Shown: positions 25,721 to 33,455 of the stretch, one piece after another
Layout: each line of letters begins with the position of its first letter
Numbering within the stretch: the stretch's first letter is position 1
Assembly (NCBI GenBank): GCA_023395555.1
Contig: JAEWYQ010000031.1
Coordinates: 1-38,931 of the forward strand
DNA length: 38,931 nucleotides
Origin: Bacillota bacterium
GTDB lineage: Bacteria; Bacillota; Clostridia; Lachnospirales; Lachnospiraceae
Reading direction: 5' to 3'
Position numbers and translations under genes: made by a program
The notes under the pieces: generated by a model
Databases searched by the model: none
What the model was told of the DNA's origin: nothing
The model's input: the letters and a program-made list of their open reading frames with translations, nothing else

Positions 25721-28066
25721 TTACAGGCTTCTCCACTCTTGGGGTACCGGAATTCTTACCTTCTCTCCCCCAAGAGTAACAGGCTGGTCATAAACTGATA
25801 TCTCAATCTCTCTTCCCTCCAGGGTATAGAATACGGCCTCCTCCTTCGTGATTTCCGCCTGTATCGTATCTCCCCCGTAACGGATGCGGAAGGAAAATCC
25901 GTTCCATGCCTTCGGTATGGAGGGTGCAAAGCGAAGTCCCTTTCTGTCGGAGCGCATTCCTCCGAAGCCGTAGACAATGTTCATCCAAGCCGCCGCAATC
26001 GATGTGGTATGCAATCCCTCTGCCGTATTCCGGTTATAATTATCCAGATCCATCCTTGTGGCGAAGCCGAAGAAACGGTAGGCCTCCTCGTGCTTTTGCA
26101 GCTGGGCTGCCAGAATGGAATGAACCGACGGGGAGAGGGAGCTCTCATGAATGCATCTCGGCTCGTAGAACTCATAATTTTTCTGCAGCTGCTCCCTGGT
26201 AAAGCTTCCGTTGAACAGAAGCATCAGCATCAGCACATCCGGCTGCTTAATCATATCATTCCGGTAGATCCGGTCATAGCTCCAGTGATGATACAGCGGG
26301 AAATCCTCCACAGGTATCTGATCCACATCAATATGGGGCAGGTTAAAATACCCGTCATGCTGTTCAAACAGCTTTGTTTCTTCCTCATAGGGGATGTACA
26401 TATTCCCGGCTGTAAGGCTCCAGTTCTCCAGCTCTTCCCGGGTCAGACCATATTCCTGGAACAGCTCCTCATATGCGGCCCGCTCCTTCTTCTCAAAGCG
26501 CTCCAGCACCTCCAGGGTATATTCCAAAGTGAACTTCCCCATAAAATTAGTATAGCAATTATGGTTTACCATCATCTGAAACTCATCCGGCCCCATAACA
26601 CCGTAATATCCAAAATTAGTATGATCCGCATTCCATGCCCCTCTGCTCACCAGCATCCGGCTGACTTCAATCAGAACGGGCAGGCCGGTGGAGAACAGGA
26701 ACTCCTCTTCTCCGGTAACCGTCTCAAAATGCTTCAGTCCATAAGCAACCGCTGTGGAAGCCTGTAATTGCAGGCTTGCATGCTGCCACAGGCTGCAGCA
26801 TTCTCTTCCGCTGATGGTGGCAATGGGGTAAAAGGCTCCCTCACAGTCCAGTGCCCTGGCCCTTTCCCTGGCCTCCGGAAGGGTAAGATAGCGGAATTCC
26901 AGCAGATGCTTCGCCGCCTCCACATTATTAAAGATATAAAACGGAAGGCAGTAGGTCTCCGTATCCCAGAAGGTATTGCCGCTGTAAGCTTCCCCGGTAA
27001 GCCCCTTCGCTCCGATGATGGTTCCCCTGTCCGCCCCGTGATAGGTCTGATGCATCTGGAAGATGCAATAACGGATTCCCTGCTGGTTCAGCTCATCCCC
27101 GTCAATAACAATATCCGATGCCTTCCACATGGCATCCCACCACAATGCATTCTCTTTTTTAACCTCGTCATAATCAAAGGTATCCATGGTCTGCCCGGCT
27201 TCCTTACATTTAACGTTAAATGTATGAAATTCCCGGGAAGAATTCTCCTTCCTCACCAGATTCATAACCAGTCTTGTAAACCGGGTCTTCTTCCCCTCTG
27301 ACAGGCGCAGGGTAAATACCTTATAGATTCCCTTGTCCTCCTGTCTCTCCTGTTCTGCTATTCCTCCGCCGTCAATACGGCCCTCCTCCGAACCGGACTG
27401 ATCCAGATCAAATTTGCTCAGGGAATAGACGGACTGGTTCGTGTTAACCGTATCCGCCTTCATAGCACACCAGTCCCGGCCGGTTTCCTTCTCCTGACAA
27501 TTCCAGAGATTCCTGCCCACCATCCGGTGGGGCTGGGAGAAGTCAAGTCCCGCCGTGATCGTTATCTCTCCTGAGAAATTCAAAGGCGTGAAGCTTATTC
27601 TCTGCCCGCCGAGACAGGCTCTGTTCATGGACAGGAACCGTTCAAACTCCAGAGCCAGCCTCCTTCCGTCCTCCAGAACCCAGACATAGCTCCGGGTCAG
27701 AACACCGGTGCGAAGATCCAGCTCCCTGCGGAAATTCTCCGCCCGCGACCGGTCAAAGCGGAGCATTTCCTCTCCTGCCTGGATGCGCAGATACAGCCAG
27801 TCCACGGAATTCACCATGAATTCTGTTTTATCAATAACTCCCTTATAAGCGGAACCCTCTGTCTTCGCTTCTTCATAAATTCCGTTAAAATAACTTCCGA
27901 TCAGGCTCTCACACTGATACCCCTCTTCAAAGTATCCGCGGATTCCCATGTATTCATTACCCAGGGAAAAAATCGACTCGGATACCTGGGAATAATCCGG
28001 GTCAAAGCCCTCTTCAATAATTCTCCAGGGGTCTGTAATATAATATTTATCTGCTACTTTAGCCAT
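25721..28066 (-). CDS. GH65 family glycoside phosphorylase
   Basis: A 781-residue intact GH65 protein: N-terminal beta-sandwich (WRIIEEGFDPDYSQ..GNEYMGIRG), an (alpha/alpha)6 barrel with GPDEFQMMVNHNCYTN containing the catalytic glutamate, and a C-terminal beta-strand domain. GPDEFQ in place of GPDEYH marks it as a different subgroup from the second GH65 protein encoded next to it, so substrate preference probably differs (nigerose-, kojibiose- or glucosyl-rhamnose-type are all possible). It acts in the cytoplasm on sugars brought in by the importer encoded just upstream. GGAGG lies 6 nt before the start, and the start is 14 nt after the permease stop. A perfect 18-bp palindrome (27206-27223) lies inside the gene. 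Confidence 0.9.
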   Translation of the reverse strand: MAKVADKYYITDPWRIIEEGFDPDYSQVSESIFSLGNEYMGIRGYFEEGYQCESLIGSYFNGIYEEAKTEGSAYKGVIDKTEFMVNSVDWLYLRIQAGEEMLRFDRSRAENFRRELDLRTGVLTRSYVWVLEDGRRLALEFERFLSMNRACLGGQRISFTPLNFSGEITITAGLDFSQPHRMVGRNLWNCQEKETGRDWCAMKADTVNTNQSVYSLSKFDLDQSGSEEGRIDGGGIAEQERQEDKGIYKVFTLRLSEGKKTRFTRLVMNLVRKENSSREFHTFNVKCKEAGQTMDTFDYDEVKKENALWWDAMWKASDIVIDGDELNQQGIRYCIFQMHQTYHGADRGTIIGAKGLTGEAYSGNTFWDTETYCLPFYIFNNVEAAKHLLEFRYLTLPEARERARALDCEGAFYPIATISGRECCSLWQHASLQLQASTAVAYGLKHFETVTGEEEFLFSTGLPVLIEVSRMLVSRGAWNADHTNFGYYGVMGPDEFQMMVNHNCYTNFMGKFTLEYTLEVLERFEKKERAAYEELFQEYGLTREELENWSLTAGNMYIPYEEETKLFEQHDGYFNLPHIDVDQIPVEDFPLYHHWSYDRIYRNDMIKQPDVLMLMLLFNGSFTREQLQKNYEFYEPRCIHESSLSPSVHSILAAQLQKHEEAYRFFGFATRMDLDNYNRNTAEGLHTTSIAAAWMNIVYGFGGMRSDRKGLRFAPSIPKAWNGFSFRIRYGGDTIQAEITKEEAVFYTLEGREIEISVYDQPVTLGGEKVRIPVPQEWRSL
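27206..27223. promoter_or_regulatory. Intragenic palindrome matching the LacI-type operator core
   Basis: ACATTTAACGTTAAATGT is a perfect 18-bp palindrome with a C|G centre. Its core TTTAACGTTAAA is the symmetric form of the operator half-sites at 32381-32394 and 32446-32459. It lies within the GH65 reading frame (residues TFNVK), about 5.2 kb downstream of the operon start. Confidence 0.5.
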
Positions 28067-28080
28067 GCTCTGCCTCCAAG

Positions 28081-28959
28081 TTATCCCTTAACGGCACCGG
28101 TTGTGGCGCCTGCTGTAATCTGTTTCTGGAATATGCTGAATAAAATAATGGGCGGTATGATTGCAAATGCCACCGCACGCAGTACTTCCACATCCGTTGC
28201 ATTGGAGGTCCGGAACATGAATAACCGCACCATGACCGTCTCCTTGCCGGAGCCGCCAAGTACCAGATAGGGAAGTAAGAAATCCGACCATGCCGCATTA
28301 ATAGTAAAGATCGATATAACCATAATAATGGATTTGGACAGCGGCAATACAATCCGTGTAAAGGTCTGCAGCACGCCGCAGCCGTCCAGCTTCGCCGCTT
28401 CAATCAGCTCCTTGGGCAATCCCTCAAAAAACTGCTTGAACATAACCACATAAAAGGCATTGGCACCCATGGACAGCCATAACGGAATAAAGGACCGGTT
28501 TAATCCAATGCGGTTAATATTGACAAAGAGTGCAACAACACTGGTGGTAGCCGGGATGAGCAGTCCCCACATAACCAGGGTATGAACCAGCTTATGCCCT
28601 CTGGGCTTAAGAATCGCCAGACCATATGCCAGAAGCCCATTGAACAGGACTGAGCTGGCCACACAGCCTGCTACCACGATGAGCGAATTAATATAAAACT
28701 TAGTAAATTTCAAATCATTCCATGTCTTAATATACGCCTGGAGGCTAAAGCTCCTCGGCAGGATGGTCGCTTCCTTCCGAAACTCGGCAATATCCTTAAA
28801 GCTGGCAAGGAACACCCAGATGGACGGAAATATGGCAACCACCAGCATTCCCAGGCATATCAGATAAATCAGGATACAGAGTATCTTATGCCTCAGCGAA
28901 TGAAGATCATAATAGCGGATGGTTCCGTCTTCTTTTCCAATATATTTATCAAAAAACAT
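28081..28959 (-). CDS. ABC sugar importer permease (MalG-type)
   Basis: A 292-residue membrane protein with six spans and the inner-membrane importer motif EAAKLDGCGVLQTFTRIVLPL (EAA loop), which contacts the ATPase. The second-permease character is clear from ATTSVVALF and the late WSDFLLPYLVL segment, typical of MalG-like partners. ATG 28959 (MFFDKYIGK) is selected: AAAGG lies about 10 nt upstream, and the longer frame lacks a ribosome binding site. It follows the MalF-type gene and precedes the GH65 gene by 14 nt. No ATPase gene is in the operon; a shared MsmK-type ATPase elsewhere is the usual solution. Confidence 0.92.
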   Translation of the reverse strand: MFFDKYIGKEDGTIRYYDLHSLRHKILCILIYLICLGMLVVAIFPSIWVFLASFKDIAEFRKEATILPRSFSLQAYIKTWNDLKFTKFYINSLIVVAGCVASSVLFNGLLAYGLAILKPRGHKLVHTLVMWGLLIPATTSVVALFVNINRIGLNRSFIPLWLSMGANAFYVVMFKQFFEGLPKELIEAAKLDGCGVLQTFTRIVLPLSKSIIMVISIFTINAAWSDFLLPYLVLGGSGKETVMVRLFMFRTSNATDVEVLRAVAFAIIPPIILFSIFQKQITAGATTGAVKG

Positions 28960-29090
28960 AGCAGCACCGTGCCTTTCTATTCTTATGTCCACGCCTTTTA
29001 CCGTGCAAATCACCATGAAAATGCCGGCATGGACTCGGTCCCCCTTCAACTATATACCTTATCTCTTCCAACCTCATATAACCTCTGACA

Positions 29091-29999
29091 TCAGTCCTTC
29101 GATTTTGTGATCTTGAAATACAGTCCGCTTAATATAATCAGTATGATGCATATCATAACCGACAGAGCGGCTGCCGCCGGATAATTAAAATCCCGGAACG
29201 CGTAATTGTATACCAGCTGCATAATCGAAATACTGGCATTATTGGGCCCTCCGTTTGTCATAACCAGGGGCTCATATAAGATTTGGAATACGGCGATAAT
29301 CTGAAGGATCAGCAAGGTCTTCGCCAAAGACAATATATTGGGCAGCGTTATGTACCGGATTCTCTGACGGATTCCTGCCCCATCCAGGGTTGCGGCCTCA
29401 TACAGCTCCGGGTTGATCCCGTTAAGCCCTGCCATATAAAGAAAGGCGGTGGCACCGGCACCCTTCCACGTCATTGTCACCACAATGAGCGGTATCGTCA
29501 GCTTGGGATTGGACAGCCATACCAGAGGCTGCACACCCAGCCTCCCCAACAAAATATTCAGCACTCCCGTATTGCCCGGACGGAAAAAATATCCCAGCAT
29601 CATTACCATCGCCATACCGGGCATAATATTGGGGAAATATACGCCGATCTTAAACATTCCCTTCAAATGAACTGTTTCTGTAATCAAAATTGCAATAATA
29701 ACAGGGGCCATGAAACCGATCACCAGAGACCACAGTATATATTTTAGGGTGTTGGTCATTGCCGCTGTAAAATCCGGATTCTTCAGAACCAGCATATAAT
29801 TATCCAGTCCCACGAATTCCTGAAGCCTTATTCCCTTTGCCGTATATAAGGAGAGGCGGACGCTTTCCAATAATGGCTCCCAAACAAAAAAGGCGAATAA
29901 TATAATTGTGGGAAGCATAATCAGCCAGCCTGCAACATCTCTTTGCAGGGCCGCCTTTCCCTTCCCTCCCGGAGACAGCTCCCTTTTGACCTTTACCAT
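29091..29999 (-). CDS. ABC sugar importer permease (MalF/UgpA-type)
   Basis: A 302-residue permease with six membrane spans; the EAA loop reads YEAATLDGAGIRQRIRYITLP. The N-terminal span (WLIMLPTIILFAFFVWEPLLESVRLS) and the NPDFTAAMTNTLKY segment are typical of the first permease of carbohydrate-type 1 importers. GGAGGGGAG lies 7-8 nt before the ATG. It is second after the solute-binding protein gene and separated from it by 163 nt holding a stable stem-loop, which probably lowers expression relative to the binding protein. Confidence 0.92.
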   Translation of the reverse strand: MVKVKRELSPGGKGKAALQRDVAGWLIMLPTIILFAFFVWEPLLESVRLSLYTAKGIRLQEFVGLDNYMLVLKNPDFTAAMTNTLKYILWSLVIGFMAPVIIAILITETVHLKGMFKIGVYFPNIMPGMAMVMMLGYFFRPGNTGVLNILLGRLGVQPLVWLSNPKLTIPLIVVTMTWKGAGATAFLYMAGLNGINPELYEAATLDGAGIRQRIRYITLPNILSLAKTLLILQIIAVFQILYEPLVMTNGGPNNASISIMQLVYNYAFRDFNYPAAAALSVMICIILIILSGLYFKITKSKD

Positions 30000-30104
30000 C
30001 TGATCTCCCCTCCTTTATTCTGATTTTCCATGACTTTTCTTCTCTTCCTCTGCTTTTCTTTCTGCTCTTTTACAGCTATAAAATTTTACTTTTTGAAAGA
30101 TAAA

Positions 30105-30154
30105 GGGAGTCAGAAGCCGTGACACTTGCCGGAAGAAAATGACTTCTGACTCCC
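30105..30154 (-). terminator. Stem-loop between binding-protein and permease genes (partial terminator)
   Basis: GGGAGTCAGAAG (30105-30116) and CTTCTGACTCCC (30143-30154) form a perfect 12-bp stem. On the minus strand it is followed by TTTATCTTTC, an imperfect T-run. It lies 8 nt after the binding-protein stop codon and may stop part of the transcripts or protect the upstream mRNA. Confidence 0.7.
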
Positions 30155-30162
30155 CGGTCTTA

Positions 30163-31662
30163 TTATTTATTTAACGTATTATCAAGTATGGACTGGTAAT
30201 TCTCATCCGCTTTCTTCATCAGGGCGGCAACATCTGCATTCTTATCCGTAACCACTGCCTGAAGAACCTTGGTCAGCTCGGCGTACAGCTTCTGTGCATC
30301 ACCAGCCTCCTCCAGACGGAGATTGCCTTCCTTCTTCAGCACGTCGAAATAGGATTGATACAGCTTGGTATCCACATTGCCGAATTCAGCGACAATTGCA
30401 TCCTCTGCTGCCAGCACATCCTCTGCAACCCAGCAAGGGAAGCGGGGAATGACGGGAACACCATTGGCAATACGGTTCTGGGCATCCGCTCTCATACCTG
30501 CAATTGCATCATCCGTCGCTACCGGCGCCTTACCCATAACCTCAAGATAATCCAAAGCCGCATTGATCTGTTCCGGGGTAGCGTTCTTGGCAAACATATA
30601 AGGAGTTCCTCCCGATAAGGAGAACTGCTTTCCATCAGGTCCGGCCGGAAGCGCGCACATGGCAAGCTTATCTACGGGAAGGCCGTTAACCTGTGTCGGC
30701 TGATTTACCGCATCATTGGCCGCGATATACATAGCAGCCGCTCCGGTTCCCAGGCTGACAAAGCCGGAACCCCAATCCTCATTAAGGGGATCTTCCGTAA
30801 GCACATCATAGTCCCAGCGCAGGCTCTTCACATACTCCATTGCTGCAATTGCTTCAGGCGTATCCACATTGGCAACAAACTTTCCGTTTTCCTCCAGGGT
30901 TAAGGTTGCCCCAAAAGCCCAGGCGATATTGCTGAAATGCCATCCGCCTGCTTCATTGGCAGCCAGCAGGCAAAGTCCTGCCGATCCGGTAGCATCCTTA
31001 ATCTTCTTCGCGGTCTCTGCCAGCTCCGCCCATGTCTTGGGATACAACGGAACACCGTCTGCATCCACCAGGCCCGCCTGCTCAAAAAGCTGTACATTCA
31101 GCATCAAGCCCAAAGCATAGCCATCACGGGGAATACCGTAGATTCTTCCGTCCTTGGACAGCAGTTCCCGGATGGAAGGATTGATCTTCTCTGTCCATCC
31201 TCTTTCATTGAGAATATCGGTGATATCGGCTACAAAATCACCATTGATCAGCTTCTGAGGCTCCGTATACCAGGTCTCAAAGATAACCGGCAGGTTACCC
31301 GATTCTGCAAGGGGTACAAAGGTGTCCGTAGCATACTTATAATAGGAGGGAACCACCTCTACATTGGGATGGGTTGCATTAAAGGTTGCCACATATCCTT
31401 TATGTAATTCTATGTCAGCCGTAAGGGTATCCTCCGGCCATATGCCAAGGGTCAGCTGAACCTTCTCCGTCTTCTCTTCCTTACCGGAAGCATCTTCCTT
31501 CGGTTCATCCTTCTTGGTGTCCTCTGTTTTATTATCCTCTGTCTTTGCGCCTTCTGTCGGAGTCTTCCCTGCCTCCTCTGTCTTGTTGCCGCAAGCGGAT
31601 AACAGACTCACCGTCAGCACCGCACACAACAGGAGACCTAACCATCTTTTCATTTTCTTCAT
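30163..31662 (-). CDS. Extracellular sugar-binding lipoprotein (family 1)
   Basis: A 499-residue binding protein. The N-terminus has KKMKRW, a hydrophobic stretch and the lipobox LLSAC with lipidated Cys at residue 24, followed by a low-complexity, charged E/K/T-rich linker of about 45 residues. The mature part has family 1 features (LTLGIWPED, FNATHPNVEVVPSYYKY, WAELAETAKKIKDATG, GTGAAAMYIAANDA). It captures an oligosaccharide and delivers it to the two permeases. Start 31662 is preferred with AAGGAGAG upstream; MKKMK has a second ATG three codons on. It is second in the operon behind the surface protein gene. Confidence 0.93.
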   Translation of the reverse strand: MKKMKRWLGLLLCAVLTVSLLSACGNKTEEAGKTPTEGAKTEDNKTEDTKKDEPKEDASGKEEKTEKVQLTLGIWPEDTLTADIELHKGYVATFNATHPNVEVVPSYYKYATDTFVPLAESGNLPVIFETWYTEPQKLINGDFVADITDILNERGWTEKINPSIRELLSKDGRIYGIPRDGYALGLMLNVQLFEQAGLVDADGVPLYPKTWAELAETAKKIKDATGSAGLCLLAANEAGGWHFSNIAWAFGATLTLEENGKFVANVDTPEAIAAMEYVKSLRWDYDVLTEDPLNEDWGSGFVSLGTGAAAMYIAANDAVNQPTQVNGLPVDKLAMCALPAGPDGKQFSLSGGTPYMFAKNATPEQINAALDYLEVMGKAPVATDDAIAGMRADAQNRIANGVPVIPRFPCWVAEDVLAAEDAIVAEFGNVDTKLYQSYFDVLKKEGNLRLEEAGDAQKLYAELTKVLQAVVTDKNADVAALMKKADENYQSILDNTLNK

Positions 31663-31715
31663 CTTCCCTGCTCTCCTTCCATCCAATTATAACCTCATCA
31701 TTACCGCTCCAAATA

Positions 31716-32354
31716 TTATTTCCCTGAAGTTTTCCTCTTCCTTGCTACTGCTGTCAGGCCGGCTGCACATGCTGCCATACCTGCAACGGCGAAGCCGGTC
31801 ATTCCCGCAAAATCACCTGTCTTAGGCATTGTTTCCGCAGGGGCCGCTTCCTGTGCTGATTCTGCAGCAGGCTCTGCCGCTGCCAGTGTGGAGGCCGCGT
31901 CATCAGAAAGGAATACATCCTTAATCGTATATACACTGCTGCCGCCGTCAAGGCCCATGCAATTCATCCAGGAAAGCATTGTGATTCCCTTTTCCTCTAC
32001 CGGAAGAACTACATCCTGGTATTCCTCCGTCAGGACAACGCCCATGTCGGCAAGTACAAATGTGTACAGATCCGATACGCCAATCTGTGCCGCTGCCGTA
32101 TCTCCCGTTGCCTTGAGAATGACATGCAGATAAGGTGCATCCACAGCCGCGTCCCCCAGATTCAACTGTGTCCAGTTACCAGGACCCTCAATCGTCCCGT
32201 CCTTTGCTTCCCCGGCATTCACGAAGCCTGCATTTGCAAAGCTGCCATCCTGTACCAGATAGGTAGTTGCGGCAAATGCCTGTACGCTCATGGTCATCAA
32301 TACTGCAACCAGTGCGATGGAAGATAATGCCTTGCATAATTTAGAACATCTCAT
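31716..32354 (-). CDS. Secreted cell-wall-anchored protein (sortase-type tail), first gene of the sugar operon
   Basis: A 212-residue protein with a signal peptide (cleavage expected after AFA, near residue 28), a 130-residue beta-rich domain of no family I recognise (LVQDGSFANAGFVNAG..), an A/E-rich linker, and a tail with MPKTGD, a hydrophobic span and RKRKTSGK. The tail is a sortase sorting signal in which the leading Leu of LPxTG is Met. The role may be to hold or bind the sugar polymer at the wall. AGGAGG lies 7 nt before the ATG. It is the first gene behind a promoter flanked by two LacI-type operators. Confidence 0.78.
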   Translation of the reverse strand: MRCSKLCKALSSIALVAVLMTMSVQAFAATTYLVQDGSFANAGFVNAGEAKDGTIEGPGNWTQLNLGDAAVDAPYLHVILKATGDTAAAQIGVSDLYTFVLADMGVVLTEEYQDVVLPVEEKGITMLSWMNCMGLDGGSSVYTIKDVFLSDDAASTLAAAEPAAESAQEAAPAETMPKTGDFAGMTGFAVAGMAACAAGLTAVARKRKTSGK

Positions 32355-32380
32355 ATAAAATCCTCCTCTTTCTTTGAATG

Positions 32381-32394
32381 GTTTTACGTTAAAC
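32381..32394 (-). promoter_or_regulatory. LacI-type operator O2 of the sugar operon
   Basis: GTTTTACGTTAAAC with C|G centre at 32387/32388, about 62-75 nt downstream of the predicted transcript start and 27 nt before the first start codon. The centre-to-centre distance to O1 is 65 bp, near six helical turns. Confidence 0.7.
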
Positions 32395-32445
32395 GTGTCA
32401 TAGTTTATCTTTTTACCCCAAAAACACATTGTTAATATCGTACAC

Positions 32446-32459
32446 GTTTTACGTTTAAC
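32446..32459 (-). promoter_or_regulatory. LacI-type operator O1 at the transcript start
   Basis: GTTTTACGTTTAAC with C|G centre at 32452/32453 overlaps the predicted transcription start (about 32456). This is the classic position for a LacI-family repressor site. Confidence 0.75.
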
Positions 32460-32462
32460 TTG

Positions 32463-32491
32463 ATGATACCATTTGTACTCAATTATGTCAA
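32463..32491 (-). promoter_or_regulatory. Promoter of the sugar importer/GH65 operon
   Basis: TTGACA (32486-32491), 17-bp spacer, TATCAT (32463-32468) on the minus strand. It drives the surface protein, binding protein, permeases and GH65 genes. Confidence 0.85.
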
Positions 32492-32619
32492 TAGTATTTT
32501 GCTATTTTAACCAAAATATTTATTTTGTATAATTAACCTTAATATTTACACAATTATATATCCAACTTATACAACGGGTATATATTCTGTTATTTGCCGA
32601 CTTTTATGAAAAATTTTTC

Positions 32620-32648
32620 TGGACTAAATCATCATAAGTTATTATAAT
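32620..32648 (+). promoter_or_regulatory. Promoter candidate of the 42-residue protein gene
   Basis: TGGACT (32620-32625), 17-bp spacer, TATAAT (32643-32648), about 50 nt before the start codon. The remainder of 32492-32619 is AT-rich with no gene seen. Confidence 0.45.
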
Positions 32649-32698
32649 AGATATGAGTAAATTTCACAAATATATCATGATAAAAGGAAGTGATATCC

Positions 32699-32827
32699 AT
32701 GGCAAATCGAGATATTCGCAAAGAGGTTAAGAAAAAGAAAAAGACGGATACCACCAGCGCTATTCCGTCCTTAAAGCCCATTATGCCCGAACCCGAGGTT
32801 ATAAAGAAACCGAAAAAGAATGCATAA
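32699..32827 (+). CDS. Very small, lysine-rich protein of unknown function
   Basis: A 42-residue protein starting MANRDIRKEVKKKKKTD and ending VIKKPKKNA. About a third of the residues are Lys or Arg, with a short Pro-rich middle (IPSLKPIMPEPE). It has its own AAAAGGAAG ribosome binding site 7-8 nt before the ATG, a -10 TATAAT upstream and a strong stem-loop 9 nt after the stop, so it has every mark of an independent expressed gene. Basic composition suggests binding to nucleic acid or ribosome, but no motif proves that. I do not recognise a named family. Confidence 0.7.
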   Translation: MANRDIRKEVKKKKKTDTTSAIPSLKPIMPEPEVIKKPKKNA

Positions 32828-32836
32828 TACAACAAT

Positions 32837-32901
32837 CGCCTGTCCCTTCCCGGCGCACTAAGACCACTCTTAGTTCTTGTGGGAAATGACAGGCGAATTT
32901 T
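32837..32901 (+). terminator. Terminator of the 42-residue protein gene
   Basis: CGCCTGTC (32837-32844) pairs with GACAGGCG (32888-32895), with TTCCC/GGGAA and ACTAAGA/TCTTAGT stacked inside it; AATTTTAGG follows. A long, nested hairpin with a short T-run, ending next to the convergent small gene. Confidence 0.75.
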
Positions 32902-32904
32902 AGG

Positions 32905-33135
32905 TCAGATTTCATCACTTTTATAATATCGAATGACCTGACCGGTAAGCCCCTCATAAATACGCTGCTTTCTGGCCATCTCCACCCCGCAGTAGTCCAG
33001 TCCCTGGTTAATCATGCACAATATGGGGGAAGACAGCTTCATTCCTTTCTTTACCAGCCAATTGACTAATTTACGGTAAAACTTGAACATTCTCCAATCG
33101 AATTCTAAAAACAACAATATTCTCCATTCCTTCAT
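32905..33135 (-). CDS. Small uncharacterised protein
   Basis: A 76-residue protein starting MKEWRILLFLEFDWRMFKFY, with an aromatic, basic N-terminal half and GLDYCGVEMARKQRIYEGLTG near the C-terminus. AGGAG lies 10 nt before ATG 33135, and a promoter candidate lies at 33254-33282, so it is probably real. I do not recognise the family; the NQGLD segment is weakly like the SQELD motif of Spo0E-type phosphatases but the remainder does not fit. It converges on the 42-residue gene. Confidence 0.55.
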   Translation of the reverse strand: MKEWRILLFLEFDWRMFKFYRKLVNWLVKKGMKLSSPILCMINQGLDYCGVEMARKQRIYEGLTGQVIRYYKSDEI

Positions 33136-33253
33136 TGCTTCACTTCTCCTAATCATTAGCATTCTATACTGCTGCCTTAACTATTGCTACAACATTTTTG
33201 CCTGATATTGTGTGGCTCTCCTGCGAATGGTAAATCTTGTCCTATTTCTTAAT

Positions 33254-33282
33254 ATTATATACTTTCTTTTCAGAATATACAA
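33254..33282 (-). promoter_or_regulatory. Promoter candidate of the 76-residue protein gene
   Basis: TTGTAT (33277-33282), 17-bp spacer, TATAAT (33254-33259) on the minus strand, leaving a leader of about 110 nt. The rest of the gap 33136-33455 holds no other gene I can support. Confidence 0.55.
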
Positions 33283-33455
33283 GGGGCAATTCCCGATGAT
33301 TTCAGACAATTCAACAAAATTCAACGAAATACACGGCAATTGCCTGTCTATTCTATAGAATGTCCTCAAATGAAAAAGTTTATACCAAGTCATTTTTTAA
33401 TCAAATCCGACATCTCTTCCGATAAATAAAGCTTGACAAATTCTGGCTGATACTA

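Noticed and set aside
33187..33393. 68-codon minus-strand frame
   Set aside because: No ribosome binding site, atypical composition, and it overlaps the promoter assigned to the 76-residue gene.
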